Source: JBGTGG01 sp964398945 (GTDB taxonomy: Bacteria > Bacteroidota > Bacteroidia > Cytophagales > Cyclobacteriaceae). Taken from it: a stretch of 64,000 nucleotides of DNA. The DNA lies in NCBI GenBank assembly GCA_964398945.1, contig CAYNOT010000022.1:32738-96737 (forward strand), in the 5' to 3' direction. Both the position numbers and the translations under genes were made by a program. Positions within the stretch are counted from its first letter, which is position 1. The number at the start of each line of letters is the position of its first letter. The notes below the pieces were generated by a model. That model made no database searches. It was not told where the DNA came from and saw only the letters and a list, made by a program, of their open reading frames with translations. Shown piece after piece: positions 45,694 to 54,833 of this stretch.

Positions 45694-46503
45694 TCATTTT
45701 GTGATTTGCCCAAAATAATACTCGTCTTTAACCCCCGGAATCTGAAATGAAATCCGCGGGCCAAAAGGTGTATGCATAAAATACATCCTGATATCAACTT
45801 TTGTCCCCTTGAAGTCAATGTAGTAAGGTTTGTCTTTGCTGAATTCCCCAACCACATAATAACATTTACCCTTTTCACCATTATTGAAGGTGAACTCAGC
45901 AAATTCTTTGTCTATGAAAGTGACGCTGATGATGCGATTGGTTTCAAGAAAAGTGGCGGTTTTTGGAGGGACTTCTGAAGAGATATCCACAATGCCTGTT
46001 TGAGGCGGCTGCCCTACCACTCTCACTTTTCTTAGGATGAGATTCAAAGTTCCTGTAAAATCTTCAGGACTGGTTGGGTTAACGCCTGGCCCTCCCTTTA
46101 GGATGTTAACTGTATACAATAACCCTGTATTTTCTTTCAGTATGGAATCATACCTAACTGTTACTTTCCTGAGCGAGTCGTGTAACATCACACTGGATGC
46201 CGCAGAAAGGCTCAGGGAATCCCTACCGGATTTTAAGGAGTCAATAATCTGGGACATTTTTGCCGGATCGAAATCCATCTTCACTACTTTTTCTTTGATC
46301 ACAGTATACAGTCCGTAATACTTGTTCAATTCGGTTGAAGAAGAATCCAGTCGTAAAGAAATCATCTTCACTGAATCGGTTAAGGATTTGTTGGTTTTGG
46401 TCAATGCATCAATTTGAGCTTGCATAACATCTTTCTCCTTTTGCTTTTGACCAAAAGCCGAACAGCTAATCAGTACTAAAAGTATTACAGTGAAGTTTTT
46501 CAT
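45694..46503 (-). CDS. Secreted coiled-coil protein of unknown function
   Basis: 269 aa with a signal peptide (MKNFTVILLVLISCSAFG, cleavage before QKQ). Residues about 25-125 are a helical coiled coil (DALTKTNKSLTDSVKMISLR, MLHDSLRKVTVRYDSILKE). The C-terminal part (about 150-269) is beta-rich with aromatic residues (FTGTLNLILRKVRVVGQPPQ, RIISVTFIDKEFAEFTFNNG, GEKGKCYYVVGEF, YFMHTPFGPRISFQIPG). I recognise no family. It lies in the envelope cluster between an outer-membrane protein and the DUF2490 gene. Confidence 0.75.
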   Translation of the reverse strand: MKNFTVILLVLISCSAFGQKQKEKDVMQAQIDALTKTNKSLTDSVKMISLRLDSSSTELNKYYGLYTVIKEKVVKMDFDPAKMSQIIDSLKSGRDSLSLSAASSVMLHDSLRKVTVRYDSILKENTGLLYTVNILKGGPGVNPTSPEDFTGTLNLILRKVRVVGQPPQTGIVDISSEVPPKTATFLETNRIISVTFIDKEFAEFTFNNGEKGKCYYVVGEFSKDKPYYIDFKGTKVDIRMYFMHTPFGPRISFQIPGVKDEYYFGQITK

Positions 46504-46596
46504 AGGGGTTTGATTTTAAGTTATCTAAAGTAGAAGGCAATAGTTCTTATCTGGCATGATGCTGTATTCTATTATCAACATTCGTTTAATCCAATC

Positions 46597-47712
46597 CTAC
46601 AACCCGAAGCGGTACTGAACACCCGCCAATATTTGCTTGCGTGAACCTAAAAACCCCACTTCACTTCGAAGCATTAAATGTTTATTGAGCTGAAATTGAC
46701 CACCCACAATAAAATTCCAGGCATCTTTAACTTGCTTGTCCATTGCGTATTGAACCGAGGAAGTAGCAAGGTTATTCAGTGCATTATCAGCTGCACTCAA
46801 AATTTCTCCCGCCCTTCCTAATGCAGCATTCGCAGTTTCATGTTTAGCTTTGTTTACCGGGTTATTCTGTTCCTGTTGGGTAAGACCGCCCCACCATGCA
46901 TCAACCTGTTCTTGTGCATCCCCAACCTTAACAATTGCCTGATCAACTTTACCACCAAATCCTTCGGGCAGTATTTCGGACAAGTCTATTGAACCATTGG
47001 TCCCACTACGAATGGCAACCCGAAATCCGCCAACCCAAATGGCAACCGACTGTTCGGGTTTTTTAAGTTTGAAATTTTTACCGAAGCGCGGGCCAAACAC
47101 GAAAGACCTGGCCGGTTGACTCAATTGCGGAACATCCGTCCAGGCCATGTTCATATCAAGTGCAAGGAAACCCCCGCCAACGCCAATGGTGGGTGTCATG
47201 CCCAGGCCAAAGGTTGAAGTTTTGAATTCAACCACAGTACCGGTGGACAAAATCTCCTGGTCAGTGCCAGAACCATCCGGTACCCACACCCCGAAATTTA
47301 CATTCGTTGATGCCTGGGCCATACCAAGTATTCCGTAGACATTGAGGAACGGAAAAAGCCAAACATCCGGCCTTACAGTAATGGCACTGGCGCGGGCTAT
47401 CGATTCATCAAATCGTACGATTCCATCAAGGTTGTACATGGGGCCATGGTTGAACCCTACTTCCAGGTTTTCTATAATAAGTGAAGACTCCTGCCCGAAA
47501 TACTGAACGCTCAATCCAGCAGAGTAGGGAAGACTAAAACCAGCCTTGGTGGCTTTATCGCCCCAGATAGGCAATACGTATGGATACTCAGCCTGCTTTA
47601 GGCTGTCACTCAATTCTTGATTTTTCTTGCCTACCTCTTTATTTGTAAAGACCTGTGCAAATGCACCAACACCCGTCAAGAGAAATAAACTTACCCACAG
47701 AATACGTTTCAT
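46597..47712 (-). CDS. Outer-membrane protein with barrel-like sequence
   Basis: 371 aa with a signal peptide (MKRILWVSLFLLTGVGAFAQ). Early residues NKEVGKKNQELSDSLKQAEYP precede a beta-rich body with many Gly and aromatic strands (LSVQYFGQESSLIIENLEVG, FLNVYGILGMAQASTNVNFG, TFGLGMTPTIGVGGGFLALD) and the C-terminus GFLGSRKQILAGVQYRFGL, ending in the hydrophobic-aromatic pattern of barrels. A helical insertion around residues 270-320 is rich in Gln and Ala. No family is recognised. It follows the porin genes in the cluster by 94 nt. Confidence 0.75.
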   Translation of the reverse strand: MKRILWVSLFLLTGVGAFAQVFTNKEVGKKNQELSDSLKQAEYPYVLPIWGDKATKAGFSLPYSAGLSVQYFGQESSLIIENLEVGFNHGPMYNLDGIVRFDESIARASAITVRPDVWLFPFLNVYGILGMAQASTNVNFGVWVPDGSGTDQEILSTGTVVEFKTSTFGLGMTPTIGVGGGFLALDMNMAWTDVPQLSQPARSFVFGPRFGKNFKLKKPEQSVAIWVGGFRVAIRSGTNGSIDLSEILPEGFGGKVDQAIVKVGDAQEQVDAWWGGLTQQEQNNPVNKAKHETANAALGRAGEILSAADNALNNLATSSVQYAMDKQVKDAWNFIVGGQFQLNKHLMLRSEVGFLGSRKQILAGVQYRFGL

Positions 47713-47806
47713 TATTTTATTTTTTGCGTTTCAAATTTCAATATCGCTACTAATTTAAGTCATCTTTCTTCTATATCTAAGTTTGAAGTTACCGGAATAC
47801 GTCCAC

Positions 47807-49114
47807 TTATAATAATGTTAGTTGAATACGGGATTGAAAAAATTGTGTCGCCCCCTTTAGTTGGAACCGGTCCAGCACGCCATATCCGTATGTTAGTTCG
47901 AACCGTATGTCTTTTGAGAGGTACCAGTTTAGCATGGGTGTAATCCTCCAGAATTTACCTCCTTGTAAAGTACCTCCATCCAGATCGAGCGTTGACGCAC
48001 GGAATAAAACTTCCCAGGCACCCGGCCCGCCCTTAAAGATTGATCTATTTACGGGCACAAATCCAAGTATACCAGTGGCGGTGTTATACGGACGCGACTC
48101 ACCTGTTATCATATAACTGGCTACTACTTCCCCTCCAAAAAACATTGGATCGCCAGTGGCAGAAGAATTGAATTTATGCCAATACACTTCGCTGCCAAAC
48201 ATCCAGGGGCCTGAATTGTAATAGGCTTCCACTCCTATATGGTTGGAGTGATCAGATTGAAATTCATTTGTATCAATAAAGCGCGGAGCGGGGTTCGCTT
48301 CCGGCCTTGAACGAACTCTTATCTTGTCATCAGCAATTGCACCATACCGGTAATTTATTCCCAGATGAAGCGTGGTGTTTTCTTCAGGTAAATGAATGGG
48401 CAACCATCCAACCCTGGCTGCGGTTTGCCACGCATAGGTAGAGAACGATTGCCCTTTTGAAAGCCAATCTGCAAAGATCCCTACATTCCAAAATATTTTT
48501 TTCTTCGGAAGATAGCCAAGCCATTTCACACCATCGGCAAGGATGGGGATTACATCAATCGCCATTTGCCGCTCCATGGTCCAGCCGGAATATCCATTCA
48601 TGACTTTGTTCATGGAAAATCCCTCTTTGGTCCGGCCCACAAAAATATTGCCCCACAGTTCCGGCACACCTACCATAATTCCGGTCTCTCGTACCAGCCA
48701 CGTATCACCATCATACATGGCCCCCAATTTCCAACTGATAATTCGTTTGGTCTTCAACTGGCCACTGGCCACTACCCGAAAATCGCGAACTGCAAAAGCA
48801 GGATCAAGTGCAGAGCCTATCGAATCCATTTGTCTTTTCCCTTCCGCATTTTGGGAGTATCCGGCAAACTCGTACAAGAAGCCACCACCGAACTTAAAGG
48901 TAGTATACCGCCCATTGAACAACCGCCAACGCTTGTCCCTCCATCTCATTGGAAGCGTGTCTGATGTTACCACTTCCAATGTTTCACCCTCGGTACCGTC
49001 TGGTATTGTCTCCTGCCCAAAAGAATTCAACGCTGATGTTAGTATTACCAACGCTATCAAGCCTGGACGTGGGATTAATTTATGCAAGGCTTTTGTGAAG
49101 AAACGATGGTTCAT
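47807..49114 (-). CDS. OprO/OprP-family porin
   Basis: 435 aa from ATG 49114; the upstream TTG adds four residues. A signal peptide (FTKALHKLIPRPGLIALVIL...SFGQ) is present. The mature protein has the phosphate-selective porin (Porin_O_P) pattern: YTTFKFGGGFLYEFAGYSQN, VRDFRVVASGQLKTKRIISW, LGAMYDGDTWLVRETGIMVG, ELWGNIFVGRTKEGFSMNKV, and the final RIQLTLL strand. Such trimers form outer-membrane channels, often for small anions. In this cluster an asparaginase-aspartase-DcuB set suggests an amino-acid or dicarboxylate role, which is inference. Confidence 0.88.
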   Translation of the reverse strand: MNHRFFTKALHKLIPRPGLIALVILTSALNSFGQETIPDGTEGETLEVVTSDTLPMRWRDKRWRLFNGRYTTFKFGGGFLYEFAGYSQNAEGKRQMDSIGSALDPAFAVRDFRVVASGQLKTKRIISWKLGAMYDGDTWLVRETGIMVGVPELWGNIFVGRTKEGFSMNKVMNGYSGWTMERQMAIDVIPILADGVKWLGYLPKKKIFWNVGIFADWLSKGQSFSTYAWQTAARVGWLPIHLPEENTTLHLGINYRYGAIADDKIRVRSRPEANPAPRFIDTNEFQSDHSNHIGVEAYYNSGPWMFGSEVYWHKFNSSATGDPMFFGGEVVASYMITGESRPYNTATGILGFVPVNRSIFKGGPGAWEVLFRASTLDLDGGTLQGGKFWRITPMLNWYLSKDIRFELTYGYGVLDRFQLKGATQFFQSRIQLTLL

Positions 49115-49203
49115 TTTTTGGTGCAAAGTAAAATGGCTGAAAGCAAAGCGGTCGGTATTTTGCTCTCAGCCAAAAATTTTATGAAGTGTTATTTAAGTTT
49201 AAT

Positions 49204-50415
49204 TTAGAAGATACCCAGCGGTGAAATAAATCCTACGGTAAACCTTCCGGTTGTGTAGTCAACTGCACCAAGGCCACTTTTTGCATAATCTGAGTAATCA
49301 TATCGTCTGCCAACCCAGTTGGCAAAAAACTTAATGTTCAAATCAGACCAAGGAAAATACTCTACGGCAGGAATGAATCCCCATGCATTCCGGATGTGTT
49401 CCTCACCGGTTGTATTATTCGGATCATTGAAGCTGTTTTTCCAATTGGCGATGTCCAACATGGCCACCATGGTAAGATGGACTTTGTCATTTACCTGATA
49501 ACGAAGGTTTACCCAGTGACCGATGTAAAGTGTGTTCGCTACAGAATAATCGTAAAGACTATTGGGAATCGTTTCACTCACGATACCCGTTCTGTCTAGT
49601 TCTTCATCGCTCCATTTGAAATCATAGATGAACCTGAATTTACCGAAGTTAAACTCGTTCCCTAAGGCGATGTAATTCATGTTGGCATTTTTGCCTTCGG
49701 CATCCTGGGCTTCATTAAATAAAGAGTACGACCAAATGGTTTTTAGTTTGCCATCGAATAAGCTTCCACGCCAGTTTGCAACAAATGCCAAAGGTGCTTT
49801 CGACTCTGTGAAATTCGGTTGCGCACCATACAATTCATTAAACGACTTTGTTCTGGAATCCAATACCTGAAACGTAAATTGGTTTCGGGTACTAGGAGTA
49901 TAGGTAAATCCAACACCTGTGAGAAAGTTATCTGCATACTCTACAATATCAGAATACTCATAAATATCGATTGGGTTCCAGTCAAATTCCCAGGCACCCC
50001 AATCCGCGCACATCTTACCGGCCGAAATACTGAACTTGTCAGTGAGATCAAAACGAAGAAAGGCCAAGTCCACTGATCGGCTAATGTTATCGATCGATTC
50101 GGAAGTTTGCGCGCGCGTATACCGATCACGGAAACGGAAATAGACTTTTTCATGGACCTGACCCCGCAACTCCAATCGGAACTGTTCATTTCTAAAACGC
50201 GACTGTGTGTATTCCCCATCTACAAACTCATTTCTAAAGGCGAAGTTCATGTTCGCGATCATGCTCACATTTTTAAGCAAGGTTTGCTTCGTTTCGGGAA
50301 TCATCGTTTTGTAGTAGGTGGTGTCCCCAATCTGCCGCTCTTGTTTCTGGGCCCACACCATGGAAGGCACCATAAGAAACAACAACATCCATTTTATATT
50401 TTTTAATGTTTCCAT
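49204..50415 (-). CDS. Porin family outer-membrane protein
   Basis: 403 aa with a signal peptide (LKNIKWMLLFLMVPSMVWAQ). The body is a large barrel: MNFAFRNEFVDGEYTQSRFR, LRGQVHEKVYFRFRDRYTRA, FDLTDKFSISAGKMCADWG, WNPIDIYEYSDIVEYADNFL, VEYFPWSDLNIKFFANWVG, ending in RFTVGFISPLGIF. The SAGKM...WG...DIYEYSD segment is typical of Bacteroidota Porin_O_P-like proteins. The gene starts 26 nt after aspA and is followed by the second porin gene after 77 nt, so the two porins belong to the asparaginase-aspartase operon. Confidence 0.86.
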   Translation of the reverse strand: METLKNIKWMLLFLMVPSMVWAQKQERQIGDTTYYKTMIPETKQTLLKNVSMIANMNFAFRNEFVDGEYTQSRFRNEQFRLELRGQVHEKVYFRFRDRYTRAQTSESIDNISRSVDLAFLRFDLTDKFSISAGKMCADWGAWEFDWNPIDIYEYSDIVEYADNFLTGVGFTYTPSTRNQFTFQVLDSRTKSFNELYGAQPNFTESKAPLAFVANWRGSLFDGKLKTIWSYSLFNEAQDAEGKNANMNYIALGNEFNFGKFRFIYDFKWSDEELDRTGIVSETIPNSLYDYSVANTLYIGHWVNLRYQVNDKVHLTMVAMLDIANWKNSFNDPNNTTGEEHIRNAWGFIPAVEYFPWSDLNIKFFANWVGRRYDYSDYAKSGLGAVDYTTGRFTVGFISPLGIF

Positions 50416-50441
50416 ACATCTATATTTTCAAAGCCAACCAA

Positions 50442-51929
50442 TTATTGTTTTTGTCCGGTTAATGCGGCAGGGTCCATTAGTGTTTTGATCTGGTCTTCAG
50501 TCAAAAGTTTTTTCTCCCGTATCAATTCAAGGATTCCTTTGCCGCTTTCAAGGGCTTCTTTTGCCAGCTCCGTGGTTTTCTCATAACCAAGAACAGGATT
50601 GAGTGCTGTTACAATCCCTACTGTGGTTTCCAAATAGTGTTTTAAAACTTCTTCGTTGACCGTAATCCCATCAATACAGTTTTTACGGAACAAGGGCATC
50701 AACTTATAAAAAAGTGCTTGTGATTCCATGATAGAGGTTGCCACTACCGGTTCATACGCATTGAGTTGAAGTAGTCCGTCACGCGATGCGATGGTAACCG
50801 TGACATCGTTGCCCATCACCTTGTAACACACCTGGTTCATAAGCTCAGGCATTACGGGGTTTACTTTCCCCGGCATGATGGAAGAGCCCGGTTGAAGGGC
50901 AGGCAAATTGATTTCAAAAATCCCGTTGCGTGGTCCTGTTGCAAGGAAAATTAAATCACTACTGATTTTGGATAGCGTAACGGCCAGGTTTTTATAAGCA
51001 GAAGAAAACATAACAAATGCTTGCATACTGCTGGTAGCGGCTATCAGGTCTTTTGGCCCCACGATAGGCTTGCCTGTAATTTTAGCAAGTTGTGCTACAC
51101 ATTTTTCAGCATAACCCGGGCTTGCTGTCAAGCCGGTGCCAATGGCTGTGGCACCCATGTTCACTTCATATAGATAGTGCTCGCTATGACGAAGGGCTTC
51201 GATGGCCGCATCAATCTGGCTGCCAAAAGCATGGAACTCCTGTCCTACTGTCATGGGCACAGCATCCTGCCCTTCGGTACGGCCCATCTTCACGAAGTTT
51301 TTAAACTCCTCTCCTTTTTTGTGAAAAGCTTGCGCCAACAACTCCGCTTCTTTTATCACTTTGTCGTTGTGCAACAACAAGGCGATATGAATGGTCGTAG
51401 GAAATACATCGTTTGTTGACTGCCCCATGTTTAGATCATCGTGTGGTTCAATAAACTGGTACTCTCCCTTTTTCTTGCCCATCATTTCAAGGGCAATGTT
51501 TGCCAGTACTTCGTTGGCATTCATATTGGCCGAAGTCCCGGCACCACCCTGGTACATATCTGTTAGGAATTGATCATGGTACTTTCCATCGATCACAGCC
51601 TGGCACGCTTTTTCAATGGCGTCCATTCTATCCTTCTTCATCCTGCCTACTTCTGTGTTGGCACGGGCAGCAGCAAGTTTAACGATCGCGTATGCTTTTA
51701 CATAGTCAGGATAAAAATTTGTCTTTACCCCACTGACCGGGAAGTTTTCAAGTGCACGAAGTGTTTGTACACCGTAATAGGCATCAAAAGGAATTTGCTT
51801 TTCGCCAAGCAAGTCTTTTTCCGTACGGAACTTTGGTGCCTGTTCAACAGGTTTTTTTTGAGCCTCTACATACTGTATGCCCATAACCATAAGTAGCAGC
51901 AATACGATACTCAACCTTATCTTGTTCAT
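50442..51929 (-). CDS. aspA: Aspartate ammonia-lyase with export signal peptide
   Basis: 495 aa of the aspartase/fumarase superfamily. Enzyme features are EKDLLGEKQIPFDAYYGVQT, the ENFPVSG motif, MYQGGAGTSANMNANEVLAN, HDDLNMGQSTNDVFPTT, GRTEGQDAVPMTVGQE, and the superfamily signature GSSIMPGKVNP at residues 348-358 that holds the catalytic serine loop. It converts L-aspartate to fumarate and ammonia. Unlike the cytoplasmic E. coli enzyme it has an about 23-residue signal peptide (RLSIVLLLLMVMGIQYVEA) and an extra linker, so it should act in the periplasm. The stem-loop at 51958-52000 separates it from ansB upstream; the porin genes follow. Confidence 0.93.
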   Translation of the reverse strand: MNKIRLSIVLLLLMVMGIQYVEAQKKPVEQAPKFRTEKDLLGEKQIPFDAYYGVQTLRALENFPVSGVKTNFYPDYVKAYAIVKLAAARANTEVGRMKKDRMDAIEKACQAVIDGKYHDQFLTDMYQGGAGTSANMNANEVLANIALEMMGKKKGEYQFIEPHDDLNMGQSTNDVFPTTIHIALLLHNDKVIKEAELLAQAFHKKGEEFKNFVKMGRTEGQDAVPMTVGQEFHAFGSQIDAAIEALRHSEHYLYEVNMGATAIGTGLTASPGYAEKCVAQLAKITGKPIVGPKDLIAATSSMQAFVMFSSAYKNLAVTLSKISSDLIFLATGPRNGIFEINLPALQPGSSIMPGKVNPVMPELMNQVCYKVMGNDVTVTIASRDGLLQLNAYEPVVATSIMESQALFYKLMPLFRKNCIDGITVNEEVLKHYLETTVGIVTALNPVLGYEKTTELAKEALESGKGILELIREKKLLTEDQIKTLMDPAALTGQKQ

Positions 51930-51957
51930 TTTGTTTGGCTTTAATTGTTAGTTGATG

Positions 51958-52000
51958 GTTGTTGGTTGTTAGTCTTTAATTTTTACCAACAACCAACAAC
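51958..52000 (-). repeat. 13-bp inverted repeat between ansB and aspA
   Basis: Perfect arms at 51958-51970 and 51988-52000 of the GTTGTTGGTTGTT type enclose a 17-nt loop in the 77-nt gap between ansB and aspA. No T-tract follows on the minus strand, so it is not a terminator; it could stabilise or process the polycistronic RNA. Confidence 0.6.
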
Positions 52001-52006
52001 GACAAA

Positions 52007-53059
52007 TTAATAGGTGAAGAAAATTTCCTGCAGTTGCTTTTTATCTTTTGTCCGGGTAAGGGCAAGCATTAATAGCACCCTTGCTTTCTGAGCAGTCAGG
52101 TCATCAGAAACGATAGTACCCAACTCATCATCATTGATCTCATCATGTAGCACCACTCTGCCGGAAGGCGCGCGGCTTGCACGGCATACGATGATACCTG
52201 CTGCCACAGCCCGCTTCACTGCTTCCATGTAGGCTTTGTTGAAGTTGCCATTTCCTACACCTGCAATTACGATCCCCGCAACTTTTTTACTAATCAGAAA
52301 ATCAATCTGATCGGAAGGCGCATCTGCATACATGTAAACAATATCCACCCTTGGCAATTTTGTATCGGCTGTTAAAACAATTGGTTTGGGGGGATTTACT
52401 TCACGAACAGAAGAAGAATAATACTCTACTCTTCCGTCATAAGCCTGACCAATTGCACCTGTATTGGGGGAATCAAAAGCATTGGTTTTGGTTGTGCTCA
52501 TCTTCATTACTTCCCGGGCATCAAAAATGCCTTCATTGAAACTTACCAACACACCCCTGCCTTTAGTCTTCGGGTTAATGGCCACGGTAATGGCATCATA
52601 CAAATTCTTAGGGCCATCGGCACTAATGGCAGTTGCCGGACGCATGGAGCCGGTAAGAACCACCGGTTTGTCGGAGGGGATAACAAGGTCCAGAAAGTAA
52701 GCTGTTTCTTCCTGGGTGTCTGTACCATGTGTTACCACAATGGCATCCGCTTCGTTTTTCGCAAAAATTTCATTGGCGCGAATGGCTAGTTTTTTCCAGA
52801 TATCAACAGTCATATCCTGGCTTCCCACAGATGCGATCTGTTCACCTGTGATACTGGCAATTTTCTTTACGGAAGGTATGGTACCAATCAGATCATCAAT
52901 CGGGATTTTTCCGGCTGTATACCCGGCCCTGTCTGCAGAGGCCCCTGCTCCTGCAATCGTTCCGCCTGTTGCTAAAATAATTACCCTTGGTAATTTCTCC
53001 TGAGCATGGACTTGTAATGTCATGATCAGTAATGCTAAGATTGAAAGTAGTTTTTTCAT
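52007..53059 (-). CDS. ansB: Type II (periplasmic) L-asparaginase
   Basis: 350 aa with a signal peptide (MKKLLSILALLIMTLQVHAQ). Both asparaginase active-site segments are present: ILATGGTIAGAGAS with the first catalytic Thr and VTHGTDTQEETAYFLDL with the TDxxE-type second Thr-Asp. Further family motifs are VVLTGSMRPATAIS and IVIAGVGNGNF. The signal peptide matches type II enzymes, which hydrolyse asparagine to aspartate plus ammonia with high affinity. The product is the substrate of the exported aspartase encoded next. dcuB lies upstream with a 54-nt gap. Confidence 0.96.
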   Translation of the reverse strand: MKKLLSILALLIMTLQVHAQEKLPRVIILATGGTIAGAGASADRAGYTAGKIPIDDLIGTIPSVKKIASITGEQIASVGSQDMTVDIWKKLAIRANEIFAKNEADAIVVTHGTDTQEETAYFLDLVIPSDKPVVLTGSMRPATAISADGPKNLYDAITVAINPKTKGRGVLVSFNEGIFDAREVMKMSTTKTNAFDSPNTGAIGQAYDGRVEYYSSSVREVNPPKPIVLTADTKLPRVDIVYMYADAPSDQIDFLISKKVAGIVIAGVGNGNFNKAYMEAVKRAVAAGIIVCRASRAPSGRVVLHDEINDDELGTIVSDDLTAQKARVLLMLALTRTKDKKQLQEIFFTY

Positions 53060-53113
53060 GTTCCCTTTTAGTTTAGTTAATTCTTTATTTGTGTTATCGT
53101 TTTATTTAAAATC

Positions 53114-54466
53114 TTAAAATAGAATTGATTGTAGTAGTAATCCTGCCAACACTGATGCAGTGGTGGTGACCAAACCCGGTAGCATAAAACTGTGATTCAA
53201 AACATATTTTCCGATACGTGTTGTACCCGTGCGATCAAATTGGATAGCGGTTAAAAGAGTTGGGTACCCGGGAATAAAGAAATGACCATTCACAGCCGGG
53301 AAGATCCCTACCAGGTAAGCCGGAGGTAATCCCAAAGACAACCCCAATGGAACCAATGCTTTCGTTGTAGCTGCCTGACTAAACAGAAGAATGCTTAGAA
53401 TAAAAAGGGCAACCGCAAATGACCAGGGATAGGTTGCCACTAATTCTCCAAGCGTATCTTTAATCAATACATAGTTGTGGTCCATGAATGTTCCGCTCAT
53501 CCATACTACACCAAACACGGCAATCGTTGCCTGGCCCGCAGAAGCAAACAAACTTGCTTTGGTCACTTGTGCTGCTGTTGTTTTGCAGAACAAAATCATA
53601 AACCCTGCACATGCCAGCATGATCATCATGATCATCGAAGGCATTTGTACTTGTCCCGCAGCATTGACGGCAAAGCCGGGTACGAACCCCTCACTGATAT
53701 CAAATTGCGGCAATAAACCGGGAAAGGACCCCAACAACACAACCGCTGTAACTGAAATGGCAAATACCACAACCGATGGAATTGCCCCCGGTTTTAATTC
53801 CGTTGTTGCAGACTCTTTCGTGCCTTCCAGGTTTTTTACAAAATTCGGATCCTTCATGCGCTCCAGAAATTCCGGATCCTCACTTAACTCTTTTCCCCTC
53901 TTAAGCACAAATAAAACCCCGACACCAACACCAATTAATGTTGATGGTATGCACACCATTAAAATATCACTTAATTGAACTCCACTGGCAGCCAAAACTG
54001 TCAGTAATGCAGCTGATGCAGCTGACACCGGGCTGGCAGTTATCCCCATGTGCGCAGCTGTTACGCTCATACTGAGTGCCCGTTCCGGACGGATTCTTTT
54101 TTGAATGGCAACCTCAGCAATAATGGGAAGAATAGAATATGAAATGTGGGCGGTCCCGGCAAAAAGTGTAAAGCAGTAGGTCACTAACGGGCCGAGTATG
54201 GTGATTTGCTCTGGCTTACTCCGCAAAAGTTTTCCGGCCAGGTTAACCAGGTAGTCCATTCCTCCAGCGGCCTGTAGGGCTGCTGCCGCGGTAACCACAC
54301 TCAAAATGATCAGCATTACTTCCAACGGTGGATCTACTGGCTTCATCCCAAAAATGAACAAGAAGGCGAGTAGCCCGATCATCCCCATAACGCCCAACCC
54401 GATACCCGACATCCGGGCACCGATAAAGATGCATATCAGTAATACAGCGAGTTGTACAATAACCAT
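53114..54466 (-). CDS. dcuB: Anaerobic C4-dicarboxylate exchanger, DcuB type
   Basis: 450 aa, 10-12 membrane helices. It is of DcuA/DcuB type and closer to DcuB: GARMSGIGLGVMGMIG, GGMDYLVNLAGKLLRSKPEQ, FAGTAHISYSILPIIAEVAI, RPERALSMSVTAAHMGITAS, CIPSTLIGVGVG, and the C-terminal IQFDRTGTTRIGKYVLNHSF. DcuB in enteric bacteria exchanges fumarate or aspartate for succinate in the inner membrane during fumarate respiration. Here it would take up the fumarate or aspartate released by the exported asparaginase and aspartase. It starts 2 nt after the small ABM-like gene and continues into ansB. Confidence 0.95.
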   Translation of the reverse strand: MVIVQLAVLLICIFIGARMSGIGLGVMGMIGLLAFLFIFGMKPVDPPLEVMLIILSVVTAAAALQAAGGMDYLVNLAGKLLRSKPEQITILGPLVTYCFTLFAGTAHISYSILPIIAEVAIQKRIRPERALSMSVTAAHMGITASPVSAASAALLTVLAASGVQLSDILMVCIPSTLIGVGVGVLFVLKRGKELSEDPEFLERMKDPNFVKNLEGTKESATTELKPGAIPSVVVFAISVTAVVLLGSFPGLLPQFDISEGFVPGFAVNAAGQVQMPSMIMMIMLACAGFMILFCKTTAAQVTKASLFASAGQATIAVFGVVWMSGTFMDHNYVLIKDTLGELVATYPWSFAVALFILSILLFSQAATTKALVPLGLSLGLPPAYLVGIFPAVNGHFFIPGYPTLLTAIQFDRTGTTRIGKYVLNHSFMLPGLVTTTASVLAGLLLQSILF

Positions 54467-54468
54467 AA

Positions 54469-54795
54469 TCAGCTGTCTAATTGGTTGAGTTCAAACAATT
54501 GAAAACTGGCCGACCTGCCTGACATGGTATCTTTATATGAGCCGAGCGTCTGAAAAGCCCCTTTGATAAGTTGAAATTCATGGCTGCTGCTAAAAGTATA
54601 TAAAGAATCCTCAGAATTCCAGACCGAATAGAGATGATACAATTCCGGGGTATGGACATCGTGGGCCAGGTTGTGATTAAGACAATCGGAGGAGAGGTGG
54701 TTGAAAACAAATTGAACCGTTTGTTGAAACTCACGTTGTTTTCCTGCACCCACTGTTCCTGAAATTTTGAGAAAGTATAAGTTATCACGCTCCAT
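54469..54795 (-). CDS. Small ABM/Dabb-like protein, first gene of the asparagine operon
   Basis: 108 aa without signal peptide. The alternating strand-helix pattern with GKQREFQQTVQFVF, HDVHTPELYHLYSVWNSEDS, LYTFSSSHEFQLIKGAF and SYKDTMSGRSASFQLFEL resembles the dimeric alpha+beta barrel of antibiotic-biosynthesis monooxygenase (ABM) and Dabb families, but similarity is weak and the assignment is tentative. A role in catalysis is not obvious. It is promoter-proximal: its ATG lies about 40 nt from the candidate sigma-54 promoter and its stop is 2 nt before the dcuB start, so it is the leader gene of the transcript. Confidence 0.65.
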   Translation of the reverse strand: MERDNLYFLKISGTVGAGKQREFQQTVQFVFNHLSSDCLNHNLAHDVHTPELYHLYSVWNSEDSLYTFSSSHEFQLIKGAFQTLGSYKDTMSGRSASFQLFELNQLDS

Positions 54796-54833
54796 AGGTT
54801 TAAGTTTTTTATGGACGAACCCGATGTGCCGTT

